Assembly (NCBI GenBank): GCA_002498525.1
Contig: DAHR01000006.1
Location: 56,105-74,813, forward strand
Direction: 5' to 3'
Origin: Euryarchaeota archaeon UBA58
Lineage (GTDB): Archaea > Thermoplasmatota > Poseidoniia > Poseidoniales > Thalassarchaeaceae
Length of the DNA: 18,709 bases
The position numbers and the translations under genes are program-made. Each line of letters starts with the position of its first letter. The stretch's first letter is position 1. The notes beneath the pieces were generated by a model. That model made no database searches, was not told the DNA's origin, and worked only from the letters and a program-made list of their open reading frames with translations. Positions 6,835 to 14,052 of the stretch are shown in pieces.

Positions 6835-7974
6835 TCAGTCAACGGCGATTGGCAGAACTCTTGTCGTTCGGAATCCTTGCAAGACCTTGAGATAGCGTTT
6901 TTCGGCGAATTCAGCATCGAGTTCAGCTTCCCCAGTCTCTATTCGCAGCCGCCGAACAGTCAGCAACTTTGCCGGGGTGCAAATTCCCAATACATTGTCC
7001 ACGCCTACCTGTCGCAGAACTGCCGGAGATAATTGCAGATTGCCACGCCCGATCAGGAAGCCTTGACCACCCATCGGGGAGAGCAGGAGAGTGACCGTCC
7101 CCTCATGTCCGGCAAGCAATTCTAGCAGGCTCGCTTCATTCAGATCTGTTCCGACCTGTTTTTCGCCAACACTCACATCGATTCCCAGCAGCGTCGGTGA
7201 TAACCCCACAAGATTTGCAATCGTCCTGAGCGTTCCGCCCGAGCCCCAGATGAGCAGTCGTTTCTCGTCCATGAACAACTCGCGGATGTGGTCAGCCAAG
7301 CCTTCGACAATCTCCTCTTCGCCTGCCGATTCTACAAGTTGCTTCGCACCCTGCATCCAGCGTGGACTCGCCGGAGTCATCGCCTCAGCGTAGAGCTGAA
7401 CAACCCATTTACCCTGCCGATAAATCTCCTCGTCAAGGTCTAGAACCTCGGTACTCGCCAGCAACAACTCGCCTGTCAACCATGCTGAGAGGACTTCGGC
7501 CGCCGCTTTTGGAGAGGCGGCGAAACACCCAGAATGCATCTTGACTCCACACGGCACGCCGATGATTGGCAGGTCGCTGCGCTGCGCCGCTGCCAGAGCC
7601 GCGACTATGTCACGAGTCGTGCCGTCGCCGCCGCCATAAACCAGCAAATCGATTCCTGCTGTCAGAAGAATCTCGACCAATCCAGCTGTATCTTCGGCAG
7701 TTGTCAGTCCGGATGAAGTATGAACAGTTTCAACTGTCCCGATCTCAGATTCGATCCAGTCGGTTCCCATTCTGCCAGCACTCGTCAGCCATTCGAGTTC
7801 CGAACAATCCCCGTGCACCCGGGAGAAATGAGTCAAGGAATCGCACACACGAGGTCCTGCGCGGTCTTCAGCACCTTGTGAGCGAGCGTATTCAGCCTGT
7901 CCGTCCGAGCCCTTGAGGCCGAGCCTACCGCCCAGACCAGCGTCAGGATTGACCAACAAGCCGAGGCGAACCAT
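6835..7974 (-). CDS. ATP-NAD/AcoX kinase family protein (COG3199-like)
   Basis: A 379-residue predicted cytoplasmic kinase of the NAD kinase/diacylglycerol kinase fold. It begins MVRLGLLVNPDAGLGGRLGLKG, the typical N-terminus of the COG3199 branch, has the nucleotide-binding GGGDGTTRD at residues 114-122, and then GVPCGVKMHSGCFA at 139-152, where NAD kinases have a GT-N-DFA-type segment. The C-terminal part includes IWGSGGTLRTIAN and SPMGGQGFLIGRGNLQLSP, also typical of this branch. Members are annotated as putative polyphosphate/ATP-NAD kinases, but the substrate is generally unproven, so whether it makes NADP is open. It is divergent from arcC across 53 bases with an apparent shared TATA element. 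The segment between residues 30 and 75 looks poorly conserved. Confidence 0.8.
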   Translation of the reverse strand: MVRLGLLVNPDAGLGGRLGLKGSDGQAEYARSQGAEDRAGPRVCDSLTHFSRVHGDCSELEWLTSAGRMGTDWIESEIGTVETVHTSSGLTTAEDTAGLVEILLTAGIDLLVYGGGDGTTRDIVAALAAAQRSDLPIIGVPCGVKMHSGCFAASPKAAAEVLSAWLTGELLLASTEVLDLDEEIYRQGKWVVQLYAEAMTPASPRWMQGAKQLVESAGEEEIVEGLADHIRELFMDEKRLLIWGSGGTLRTIANLVGLSPTLLGIDVSVGEKQVGTDLNEASLLELLAGHEGTVTLLLSPMGGQGFLIGRGNLQLSPAVLRQVGVDNVLGICTPAKLLTVRRLRIETGEAELDAEFAEKRYLKVLQGFRTTRVLPIAVD

Positions 7975-7994
7975 ACTTCGCCCACGAGGCGCGC

Positions 7995-8006
7995 GTTAAT
8001 ATCAAC
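7995..8006. promoter_or_regulatory. Bidirectional TATA-like element between COG3199-like gene and arcC
   Basis: GTTAATATCAAC is nearly self-complementary (10 of 12 positions). Its AT core TTAATAT is centred about 29 bases before the arcC ATG (8028) and about 25 bases before the divergent ATG (7974). Both distances suit an archaeal TATA box, and neither start has a Shine-Dalgarno site, so both messages may be leaderless and served by one element. Confidence 0.55.
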
Positions 8007-8027
8007 ACAGCCTGCCGCCGCACTCTC

Positions 8028-8936
8028 ATGCGAATCGTAGTGGCACTCGGTGGCAACGCACTGCTACGCCGCGGTCAGCCGATGACAGCAGAAAATCAGC
8101 GCGAGAATATCAAAATCGCAGCACAAGCCCTCGCGCCGATAACAACCGGCAACCAATTGGTAATCTCCCACGGCAACGGACCGCAAGTAGGACTACTCGC
8201 ATTGCAATCGGAAGCCTATGACCAAGTAGAAGCCTATCCCTTGGATATTTTAGGAGCCCAGACCGAGGGAATGATTGGTTATATGATCGAGCAGGAGCTC
8301 GGAAATCTACTGCCAATCACAGTTCCATTCGCTACCATACTAACCATGGTGGAGGTCGACCCCGAAGACCCAGCATTCGACAAACCCAGCAAGCCGATAG
8401 GACCGATTTACAGCCAGGAGAAAGCCACGGAATTAGCCGACGAGAAGGGCTGGACGATGAAGCCTGATGGTGAACATTGGCGCCGCGTCGTACCCTCACC
8501 CGAACCACACCGAATATTCGAAATGCGCCCGATTCACTGGCTCCTCGAAAAGGACACCATCGTCATCTGCGCCGGCGGAGGAGGAATCCCTACAGTCTAC
8601 GATGAGGAAGGAAATCTGAAGGGGGTTGAAGTGGTTATCGACAAGGACCGAGCAAGTGCCTTGCTCGCCTTTGAGTTGGATGCTGATCTGCTTATTCTGG
8701 CGACTGATACGGACGGCGTCTATCTCGATTGGGGGACTGAGGATGCTCGGAAAATTGAGAAGACGACGCCGGAAGAAATCGACCGGTTTGAATTCGCAGC
8801 CGGCTCGATGGGACCGAAAGTCGAGGCTGCGGGAAATTTTGTGCGAAGAACGGGACAGCGTGCTGTCATTGGGGCACTGGAGGATTTGCCGGCGATGGTT
8901 GCTGGCACCGCCGGCACCCAATTCACCCTCGAATAA
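8028..8936 (+). CDS. arcC: Carbamate kinase
   Basis: Catalyses the reversible transfer of phosphate between carbamoyl phosphate and ADP, giving ATP, carbamate (then ammonia and CO2); acts in the cytoplasm. It has 302 residues, close to the family norm of about 310. Family signatures in order are MRIVVALGGNALLRRGQ, SHGNGPQVGLLALQ, the LGAQTEGMIGYM segment, IGPIYS with the lid region KGWTMKPDG and WRRVVPSPEP, CAGGGGIP, VEVVIDKDRASALLA, LATDTDGVYLDWG and FAAGSMGPKVEAA, all diagnostic of the amino-acid kinase fold and of carbamate kinase. No arginine deiminase or ornithine carbamoyltransferase gene is nearby, so the source of carbamoyl phosphate is unknown. The start is supported by the TATA-like element 29 bases upstream. 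thrS follows after 65 bases. Confidence 0.96.
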   Translation: MRIVVALGGNALLRRGQPMTAENQRENIKIAAQALAPITTGNQLVISHGNGPQVGLLALQSEAYDQVEAYPLDILGAQTEGMIGYMIEQELGNLLPITVPFATILTMVEVDPEDPAFDKPSKPIGPIYSQEKATELADEKGWTMKPDGEHWRRVVPSPEPHRIFEMRPIHWLLEKDTIVICAGGGGIPTVYDEEGNLKGVEVVIDKDRASALLAFELDADLLILATDTDGVYLDWGTEDARKIEKTTPEEIDRFEFAAGSMGPKVEAAGNFVRRTGQRAVIGALEDLPAMVAGTAGTQFTLE

Positions 8937-8972
8937 GCATCCCCATCGCCAAGAGATTGATAGAGAATGTTC

Positions 8973-8987
8973 GTCGGCATAGCCGAC
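8973..8987 (+). other. Stem-loop directly before the thrS ribosome-binding site
   Basis: GTCGGC-ATA-GCCGAC forms a perfect 6-bp, GC-rich stem with a 3-base loop. It ends two bases before the GAGGT that precedes thrS, so it could influence ribosome access to thrS or mark the end of part of the arcC message. Function is inferred from position. Confidence 0.4.
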
Positions 8988-8988
8988 A

Positions 8989-8993
8989 GAGGT
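8989..8993 (+). promoter_or_regulatory. Shine-Dalgarno site deciding the thrS start
   Basis: GAGGT stands 8-9 bases before the GTG at 9002 but about 15 before the in-frame ATG at 9008. The spacing favours the GTG start and implies that thrS is translated from a transcript with a leader, most simply one running on from arcC. Confidence 0.5.
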
Positions 8994-9001
8994 AACCGTA
9001 G

Positions 9002-10957
9002 GTGTCGATGATATCTGTTGAAATAGGCTCTGATGAGCCGCATGAGTATGCCTCTGGCATCAGCGCTGGTGATGTTATTCTCAATGTTCACGGCAAGCGC
9101 TCTGGTGCTGTCGCCGCCCTTGTCGACGGAGTCGAGCGCGACTTCTCCTACGAGTTGGACGCTGACTGTTCAGTCGAGCCGATCCTCGGCGAATCAGCCG
9201 CTGGCCTCTACATTCTGCGCCATTCATGCGCTCACCTTCTCGCCCAAGCCGTCACCGAGTTATTCCCCGATGCCAAACCAACCATTGGCCCGCCAATCGA
9301 CCACGGCTTCTACTACGATTTCTACATGGACCCGATTGGCGATGAAGAACTTCGGATGATCGAGAAGAAGATGAAAGAACACATTCGTGCTAATCACAAA
9401 ATCATCCGCGAAGAATTCGACAATGCCGGCTTACGCGAAGTCATCGCCGACAACAAATTCAAGCTCGAGATAATGGAAGAGAAAATCGGCGATGAAGTAG
9501 GCTCCTCGGCCTATCGCCAAGGCGACTTCATCGATATGTGCCGCGGACCACACGCCCCATCCACCTCACACCTGCGCTTCTTCAAATTGACAAGCACCAG
9601 CCAAGCATATTGGCGCGCCGACAGCAAACGCGAGCCGCTCACCAGAATCTACGGAATGTGCTACGCGACCAAAGAAGGACTCAAGGCCCGCCAGAAGCAA
9701 ATCCAAGAAGCCGGCAAGCGCGACCACAAGAAGATCGGCAAAGAAATGGAACTCTACATGATTGACGAGTTGATCGGCAAGGGATTGCCGGTCTGGTTAC
9801 CAAATGGTGAAGTTCTCAAATCTGAAATCGAGCGCTACGCGGTCGAGACCGAGGCAGCGTACGGCTACGATCGCGTCACCACCCCGGTGCTCGCAAAGCA
9901 GCAACTCTTCGAGTGCAGCGGCCACCTGCCGCACTACGCCGACTCGATGTATCCACCTATGGAGATGGACGATGGCACGTATTATCTGAAGGCGATGAAC
10001 TGCCCGATGCACCATCTGATCTTCGCCAACAAGAAACGCTCATACCGCGAACTTCCGATTCGAATCGCAGAATATGGCACCGTCTACCGCAACGAACTCT
10101 CCGGCACCCTGACTGGACTGCTCCGCGTTCGCATGCTTTCGATGAATGATGCGCACATCTACTGCACGCTCGACCAGGTTGCAGCTGAATTTGCTGATAA
10201 TATTCGCATGGTTCAGGATTACTATGCGACTTTCGGTTTCAGCGATTATTCCTTCCGACTGTCGCTATGGGATCCTGAGAATCCAGAGAAATACATCGAT
10301 CAACCCGAGAATTGGGAGTCGACTGAGAATCATTTGAGGGCGATTCTGGATGATTTAGGCGTCGATTATGTCGAGGCTGTCGGTGAGGCTGCTTTCTACG
10401 GTCCGAAGGTCGATATTCAATTCCACACTCTGCTGGGCCGCGAAGAATCGATGTCGACGATTCAGTTGGATTTCGCAGCGAAAGAGCGCTTCGAATTGTC
10501 CTACATGGATGAGACAGGGGCTGAGAATGGCGAGGTTTTCGTCATTCACCGCGCTCCGCTTTCAACACACGAGCGCTTTGTTGCTTTCTTGACCGAACAT
10601 TGGGCTGGAAACTTCCCGACTTGGTTGTCTCCTATTCAGGTTCAAGTGATTACGATTTCAGAGAAGCATAAGGCGTATGCTGCTGAAGTTGGCGATGCTC
10701 TGAAGGCTGCTGGGGTTCGCGTGAAAGTCGATGATTCGGATGCGACAATCGGTAAGAAGATCCGAATGCATCGCAAGATGCGCCCTGCTTACATGTTGAT
10801 TCTGGGCGAAGAAGAAACAGCAAACTCGACAGTCTCGGTTCGGGCGCGCAACGGCGACCAGAGCAACGGGGTTCCAATCGATGATTTCGTCGCCGGCATC
10901 TTCGCCGAGATCACCAATCGCTCACCCGAACTCTCGCTCGTTCCGCCACAATCCTGA
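9002..10957 (+). CDS. thrS: Threonyl-tRNA synthetase, bacterial-type architecture
   Basis: Charges tRNA-Thr with threonine in the cytoplasm; class II synthetase, 651 residues. Order: N-terminal TGS-like domain (1-62), editing domain with RHSCAHLL (His74, His78) and DMCRGPH (Cys180, His184), catalytic core about 245-540, and anticodon-binding domain to the end (QVQVITISEKHKAY...). The zinc ligands appear as Cys334 in MNCPMHH, His385 in NDAHIYC and His516 in VIHRAP. Motif 2 is GTVYRNELSG; motif 3 is HRAPLSTHERF. The editing domain is the bacterial/eukaryotic N2 type, not the D-aminoacyl-tRNA deacylase-like domain of most archaeal enzymes, which suggests acquisition from bacteria. After motif 2 it reads LSMNDAH where E. 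coli has FTQDDAH. GTG at 9002 is chosen over ATG at 9008 on ribosome-site spacing. trhO follows after 10 bases. Confidence 0.97.
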   Translation: MSMISVEIGSDEPHEYASGISAGDVILNVHGKRSGAVAALVDGVERDFSYELDADCSVEPILGESAAGLYILRHSCAHLLAQAVTELFPDAKPTIGPPIDHGFYYDFYMDPIGDEELRMIEKKMKEHIRANHKIIREEFDNAGLREVIADNKFKLEIMEEKIGDEVGSSAYRQGDFIDMCRGPHAPSTSHLRFFKLTSTSQAYWRADSKREPLTRIYGMCYATKEGLKARQKQIQEAGKRDHKKIGKEMELYMIDELIGKGLPVWLPNGEVLKSEIERYAVETEAAYGYDRVTTPVLAKQQLFECSGHLPHYADSMYPPMEMDDGTYYLKAMNCPMHHLIFANKKRSYRELPIRIAEYGTVYRNELSGTLTGLLRVRMLSMNDAHIYCTLDQVAAEFADNIRMVQDYYATFGFSDYSFRLSLWDPENPEKYIDQPENWESTENHLRAILDDLGVDYVEAVGEAAFYGPKVDIQFHTLLGREESMSTIQLDFAAKERFELSYMDETGAENGEVFVIHRAPLSTHERFVAFLTEHWAGNFPTWLSPIQVQVITISEKHKAYAAEVGDALKAAGVRVKVDDSDATIGKKIRMHRKMRPAYMLILGEEETANSTVSVRARNGDQSNGVPIDDFVAGIFAEITNRSPELSLVPPQS

Positions 10958-10967
10958 GGATTTTGAG

Positions 10968-11813
10968 ATGATTAGAGTGGAAAGCCCTGCGCAGCAGGTT
11001 GTGAACTTCGCGGGCTATCGCTTCGTCGACTTGCCCGACCGCGATGAATTACGCCAACCATTCCGTGACATCTGCGCTGTAATGGGACTCAAGGGGACGA
11101 TTCTGCTGAGCCCGAATGGCATCAATTTCTTCCTCGCAGGTTCTCAGGAAGGCGTGAACGGTTACCTCGCCTTCCTGAATCAGGACGAGCGTTTCGCCGA
11201 CATCAGATTGAAGAGATCTTACAGCGATTACCAACCATTCCGCCGCATGCTCGTCCGCCTCAAGAAGGAAATCATCGCACTGGGATTGGATGAAGTGCGC
11301 CCTGCAGAGCACTCTGGTCCGACCATCGAGCCGAGGGAGTTCAAGACCTGGTTGGATGAGGGCAGGGAAGTGATGATTCTGGACACTCGCAACGATTACG
11401 AATTACGTGTTGGAACCTTCGAGAACGCTGTCGACCTCGACATCCAGTCTTTCCGAGATTTCCCAGATGCCATCAAACAACTTCCGCAAGAGAACAAATC
11501 GATTCCCGTCGTCATGTTCTGCACCGGTGGAATCCGTTGTGAGAAGGCCAGCGTCGTGATGGAGAATGAGGGCTGGGAGAATGTCTACCAATTGAATGGC
11601 GGAATTCTGGGATATTTCGAGCAGACCGACGGCTCGCACTGGAATGGAGATTGTTTCGTCTTCGATCAGCGCGTCGCTCTGGACAAGAATCTTCAGGAAA
11701 CCGACCTGCAATTGTGCTTTGCTTGCCGTGAACCGCTGACCCTCGCCGACCTCGCTTCGCCGGACTACCTCGTCGAGGAACATTGCCCATATTGCATCGA
11801 GCAATTGGCATAG
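10968..11813 (+). CDS. trhO: tRNA uridine(34) hydroxylase, rhodanese-like (TrhO/YceA family)
   Basis: Family enzymes use oxygen to hydroxylate the wobble uridine (U34) of certain tRNAs to 5-hydroxyuridine. It has 281 residues from the ATG at 10968. An N-terminal acylphosphatase-like region has GTILLSPNGINFFLAG (43-58), joined by a linker to a rhodanese domain (about 120-225) with LDTRNDYELRVGTFENAVDL and the active-site loop FCTGGIRCEKAS, whose catalytic Cys is residue 185. The C-terminus carries CFAC (250-253) and CPYC (273-276), which could bind zinc. The frame is open 29 codons upstream inside thrS, but GAGGA at 10956-10960 stands 7 bases before 10968. It begins 10 bases after the thrS stop, so the two are almost certainly cotranscribed. 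Its end faces the DUF1499 gene with a gap of 7 bases. Confidence 0.92.
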   Translation: MIRVESPAQQVVNFAGYRFVDLPDRDELRQPFRDICAVMGLKGTILLSPNGINFFLAGSQEGVNGYLAFLNQDERFADIRLKRSYSDYQPFRRMLVRLKKEIIALGLDEVRPAEHSGPTIEPREFKTWLDEGREVMILDTRNDYELRVGTFENAVDLDIQSFRDFPDAIKQLPQENKSIPVVMFCTGGIRCEKASVVMENEGWENVYQLNGGILGYFEQTDGSHWNGDCFVFDQRVALDKNLQETDLQLCFACREPLTLADLASPDYLVEEHCPYCIEQLA

Positions 11814-11830
11814 TCGCGGGTCATGCGACT
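11812..11830. terminator. Hairpin holding the ends of two convergent genes
   Basis: AGTCGC (11812-11817) pairs perfectly with GCGACT (11825-11830) around a 7-base loop, with a possible extra T-G pair outside. The structure covers the last two bases of the trhO stop codon and the stop codon of the minus-strand DUF1499 gene (11821-11823). It may serve as a two-way stop or 3'-end protector; there is no T-run. Confidence 0.4.
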
Positions 11831-12378
11831 GGGGCAGGAATGCACTCGTCGACTGGTTCGAACTCTATCTTGTCAAGATGTGCTACGAGTTCGGCAACCC
11901 TCACATCATTCACACCAATATCACCGACTCCCAAACGCGATTCGGAATGCAGTTTGAGGCCCGCCCTATCATCCTCTGTACAATAGGTTTGGAAGAAGAA
12001 ATCGTCGGGGAAGAACATGAGTGCAGTGTAGAAGACTGCATGGAATTCGGTTCCGTCATCGAAGACGATTCGAGTTCTCGGTTGATCTTCCACCCAAGCG
12101 ATTACTGCCGAGCGCAGAGCCTCTGGTGAAGCATTGTGGAGCAACTCCTCAACCCCATCTGCGCGGTGAGGATTCGATGCGATGCGAGTGCAGTTCTGGG
12201 CATCTTCAGGACATTGAACAGGGAAGGCATCACTTCCTGGAGCGGCGAAGACTCCGCTGATTTGAATCAGAAGAATCAATGCCAGCCAAATCGCCGTGAC
12301 AGCGCCGGCCCAGCGAACCGGTTTTGGCGCTGAACGGAATCGCTGCGGAACTGAATCCGGATTGGATTCGCCACTCAT
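11821..12378 (-). CDS. DUF1499 domain protein, membrane-anchored
   Basis: A 185-residue protein of unknown biochemical role. After a basic N-terminus, one hydrophobic segment (about residues 23-45, AGAVTAIWLALILLIQISGVFA) should anchor it in the membrane with the rest outside. The outer part matches the DUF1499 layout as I know it: an early CPEDAQNCTRIAS (family pattern CP-x-NCVSS), PRTRIVFDDGTEFHAVFYTALMFFPDD, and the closing segment LKLHSESRLGVGDIGVNDVRVAEL, where the family has RSASRVGYSDLGVN. DUF1499 proteins are widespread but have no settled function. Its ATG overlaps the TAA of the zinc-ribbon gene by one base (TAATG), indicating translational coupling. It is the last gene of the five-gene minus-strand run. 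Confidence 0.8.
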   Translation of the reverse strand: MSGESNPDSVPQRFRSAPKPVRWAGAVTAIWLALILLIQISGVFAAPGSDAFPVQCPEDAQNCTRIASNPHRADGVEELLHNASPEALRSAVIAWVEDQPRTRIVFDDGTEFHAVFYTALMFFPDDFFFQTYCTEDDRAGLKLHSESRLGVGDIGVNDVRVAELVAHLDKIEFEPVDECIPAPVA

Positions 12379-12566
12379 TACTCGCTCTCCCCAGCCTCAT
12401 CTCTTCGCACCTGCAACACTTTGACCAGCGCGTCCATATCCTCGAATTCGAGCGTCACCGCGCTGATGTGGCCACAATCTTGGCAGATGAATCGCTTGCC
12501 GGTCTCATAGCCCATGTAAGGCGCGATTCTAGGGCTGAAGCAGTTTGAACAGACTTCGACGGCCAT
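12378..12566 (-). CDS. Small zinc-ribbon protein
   Basis: A 62-residue, probably cytoplasmic protein. CSNC at residues 6-9 and CQDC at 28-31 form a four-cysteine zinc ribbon of the kind found in many small archaeal proteins that bind nucleic acid or protein partners. It continues with a short acidic helix (LEFEDMDALVKVLQVRRDEA). The pattern is clear, but the exact role cannot be told. It begins 28 bases after the stop of the hydrolase gene and its TAA overlaps the start of the DUF1499 gene, so it is translated as part of this operon. GAGAGGG lies about 12 bases before the ATG, rather far for a ribosome site. Confidence 0.75.
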   Translation of the reverse strand: MAVEVCSNCFSPRIAPYMGYETGKRFICQDCGHISAVTLEFEDMDALVKVLQVRRDEAGESE

Positions 12567-12594
12567 GATATCTCAATTCCCTCTCGACTTCCAA

Positions 12595-14049
12595 TCATTG
12601 CCATTCGATGAATTCTGAATCGGAAATTTCCAACGAATCGGCGTCAGGCCAGCCGAGCAGTCGCGAGAGGAAAACCAGCGCCGCACGATTGGTGATATCC
12701 GCGACCTGCTGATTGCCCAATTGGCCGTCGCAGTATTCGGGAAAAGCGTCACAGCCTATCGGCGAGAATTGGTAATGACCAGTGTTGTTGATGACTCCAA
12801 AAGTCAAATCGACGCCCTCGCCAATGTCCTCGGTGATTTGTGATACATGTTCCAGATCTGTCGTTTCATCCGAATCTCCGGTGAGAATAAGCGTCGGAAT
12901 GGCAATGTCGGAAAGACCAGCTTCCAGCACTCCCCCATTCCAGGGAGCCAGTGCGATTGCAGCCCAGATTCTGTCATCTCGAAGCGTGACCATATCCTCG
13001 TTCGGGTGTTCGTCCCACCAAGCATCGCGGATTTCGCAGCCCTCTTCGATTCCTCGATCGCATGCCTCAGTCAGGTCGTCTGTGTCAATCGTCGCGCCTG
13101 CCAGAGTCAATGTCGTATAGCCTCCGAACGAATGGCCAGCCACTGCATATCCTGCATCAGCATCCAAACAATTCTCAAAGACCCCAGCCGCTGCAGATTC
13201 GTCGACCAGCCAGTCGAACGCATCCATAATATCGGTAGGTCTTCGCAAGATCAATTCAGGGTATTTTTCCTCGGTGTTGTCAAAGAATGTGTTGAACTTG
13301 TGATCGGGAGCGGCGACTATGAAGCCGTGTGAGACGAGCCGTTGGGTGAGGAATTCGGTGTTCCAGCGCATTCCAGTGTGGCCGTGTGAGAAGATCAGAA
13401 CAGGATGGGTTTCAGAGCAGTCTATCGAAGCGGAGTCCCACGATTCGCCAAGATAAAGAGAGTCGTAAATAACCGCCTCGCCAGACTCGTCAGATGTCGG
13501 ATACCAAACTTGAATGGTGAGTTCTAGACCGGTCGAGCCAGTGAATTTGTAGCCTTTTGTACCGACTGAATATGGTCCGGACTCGAATAGTGAAGTTGCA
13601 ATCGTCAACGGGAATGGATCGTCTGTGTCGATGATTCCGTCGCCATCATCATCGGTGTCGGCATTGTCGCCGACTCCGTCGCCGTCGGTGTCGGTGGATT
13701 CGGTTGAGTCGGCGGGGAATGCATCCTCGTCGTTGGCGACACCATCACCATCTCGGTCGGCGTCGGAATTGTCTCCGATTCCATCGCCATCGCTGTCGCT
13801 GGTCTCGCTGGAATCGAGCGGAAACGCATCGTCGGAGCCGCTCGCGCCATCACCGTCAGCATCTTCATCGCAAGCGTCTCCAAGGCCGTCGGAATCGAGG
13901 TCGCTCTGGTCTGAGTTGGCGGTGTTGAGGCAATTATCGTCGGTATCGGCGATACCGTCGGAATCTGCATCTTCGATGCCGAGGCAGCCCGATAGGATCG
14001 AGAGAATGAGAATCGATATGACGGTTAGGGCTGTGCTTCGCATCTCCAT
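12595..14049 (-). CDS. Lipoprotein: thrombospondin type 3 repeats fused to alpha/beta hydrolase
   Basis: A 484-residue exported lipoprotein. A hydrophobic signal (residues 5-20) ends in the lipobox LSGC with Cys22 as the likely lipid-modified residue. Residues 26-146 are Asp-rich repeats (DSDGDGIGDNSD, DTDGDGVGDNAD and similar, with two DAFP blocks), the calcium-binding thrombospondin type 3 pattern. Residues about 155-484 form an alpha/beta hydrolase like platelet-activating-factor acetylhydrolases/dienelactone hydrolases: oxyanion-side HGHTG (222-226), nucleophile Ser307 in GHSFGG, acid Asp in LTGDSDE (392 or 394), and His425 in NTGHYQF. It probably cleaves an ester or similar bond outside the cell; the substrate is unknown. 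GTG (14052), ATG (14049) and ATG (14043) are all possible starts; 14049 puts GGTG at 6 bases. It starts directly after the stop of the upstream membrane protein. Confidence 0.87.
   Translation of the reverse strand: MEMRSTALTVISILILSILSGCLGIEDADSDGIADTDDNCLNTANSDQSDLDSDGLGDACDEDADGDGASGSDDAFPLDSSETSDSDGDGIGDNSDADRDGDGVANDEDAFPADSTESTDTDGDGVGDNADTDDDGDGIIDTDDPFPLTIATSLFESGPYSVGTKGYKFTGSTGLELTIQVWYPTSDESGEAVIYDSLYLGESWDSASIDCSETHPVLIFSHGHTGMRWNTEFLTQRLVSHGFIVAAPDHKFNTFFDNTEEKYPELILRRPTDIMDAFDWLVDESAAAGVFENCLDADAGYAVAGHSFGGYTTLTLAGATIDTDDLTEACDRGIEEGCEIRDAWWDEHPNEDMVTLRDDRIWAAIALAPWNGGVLEAGLSDIAIPTLILTGDSDETTDLEHVSQITEDIGEGVDLTFGVINNTGHYQFSPIGCDAFPEYCDGQLGNQQVADITNRAALVFLSRLLGWPDADSLEISDSEFIEWQ
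13612..13974 (-). repeat. Tandem thrombospondin type 3 (Asp-rich) repeats inside the hydrolase gene
   Basis: The segment coding for residues 26-146 of the lipoprotein repeats a D-x-D-x-D-G pattern about eight times, with recurring words for DGDGVGDN/DGDGIGDN and DEDAFP/DDAFP. It forms the spacer between the lipid anchor and the hydrolase domain, likely rigid when bound to calcium. The repeats are imperfect at the base level. Confidence 0.75.
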
Positions 14050-14052
14050 CAC

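Noticed and set aside
11852..11866. GGTTCGAACTC resembling a tRNA T-loop
   Set aside because: It lies within the DUF1499 coding sequence (EFEPVDE on the minus strand) and has no cloverleaf around it.
13612..13974. CRISPR-like or microsatellite repeat
   Set aside because: Repetition comes from imperfect Asp-rich protein repeats (D-x-D-x-D-G); there are no identical repeats with unique spacers.
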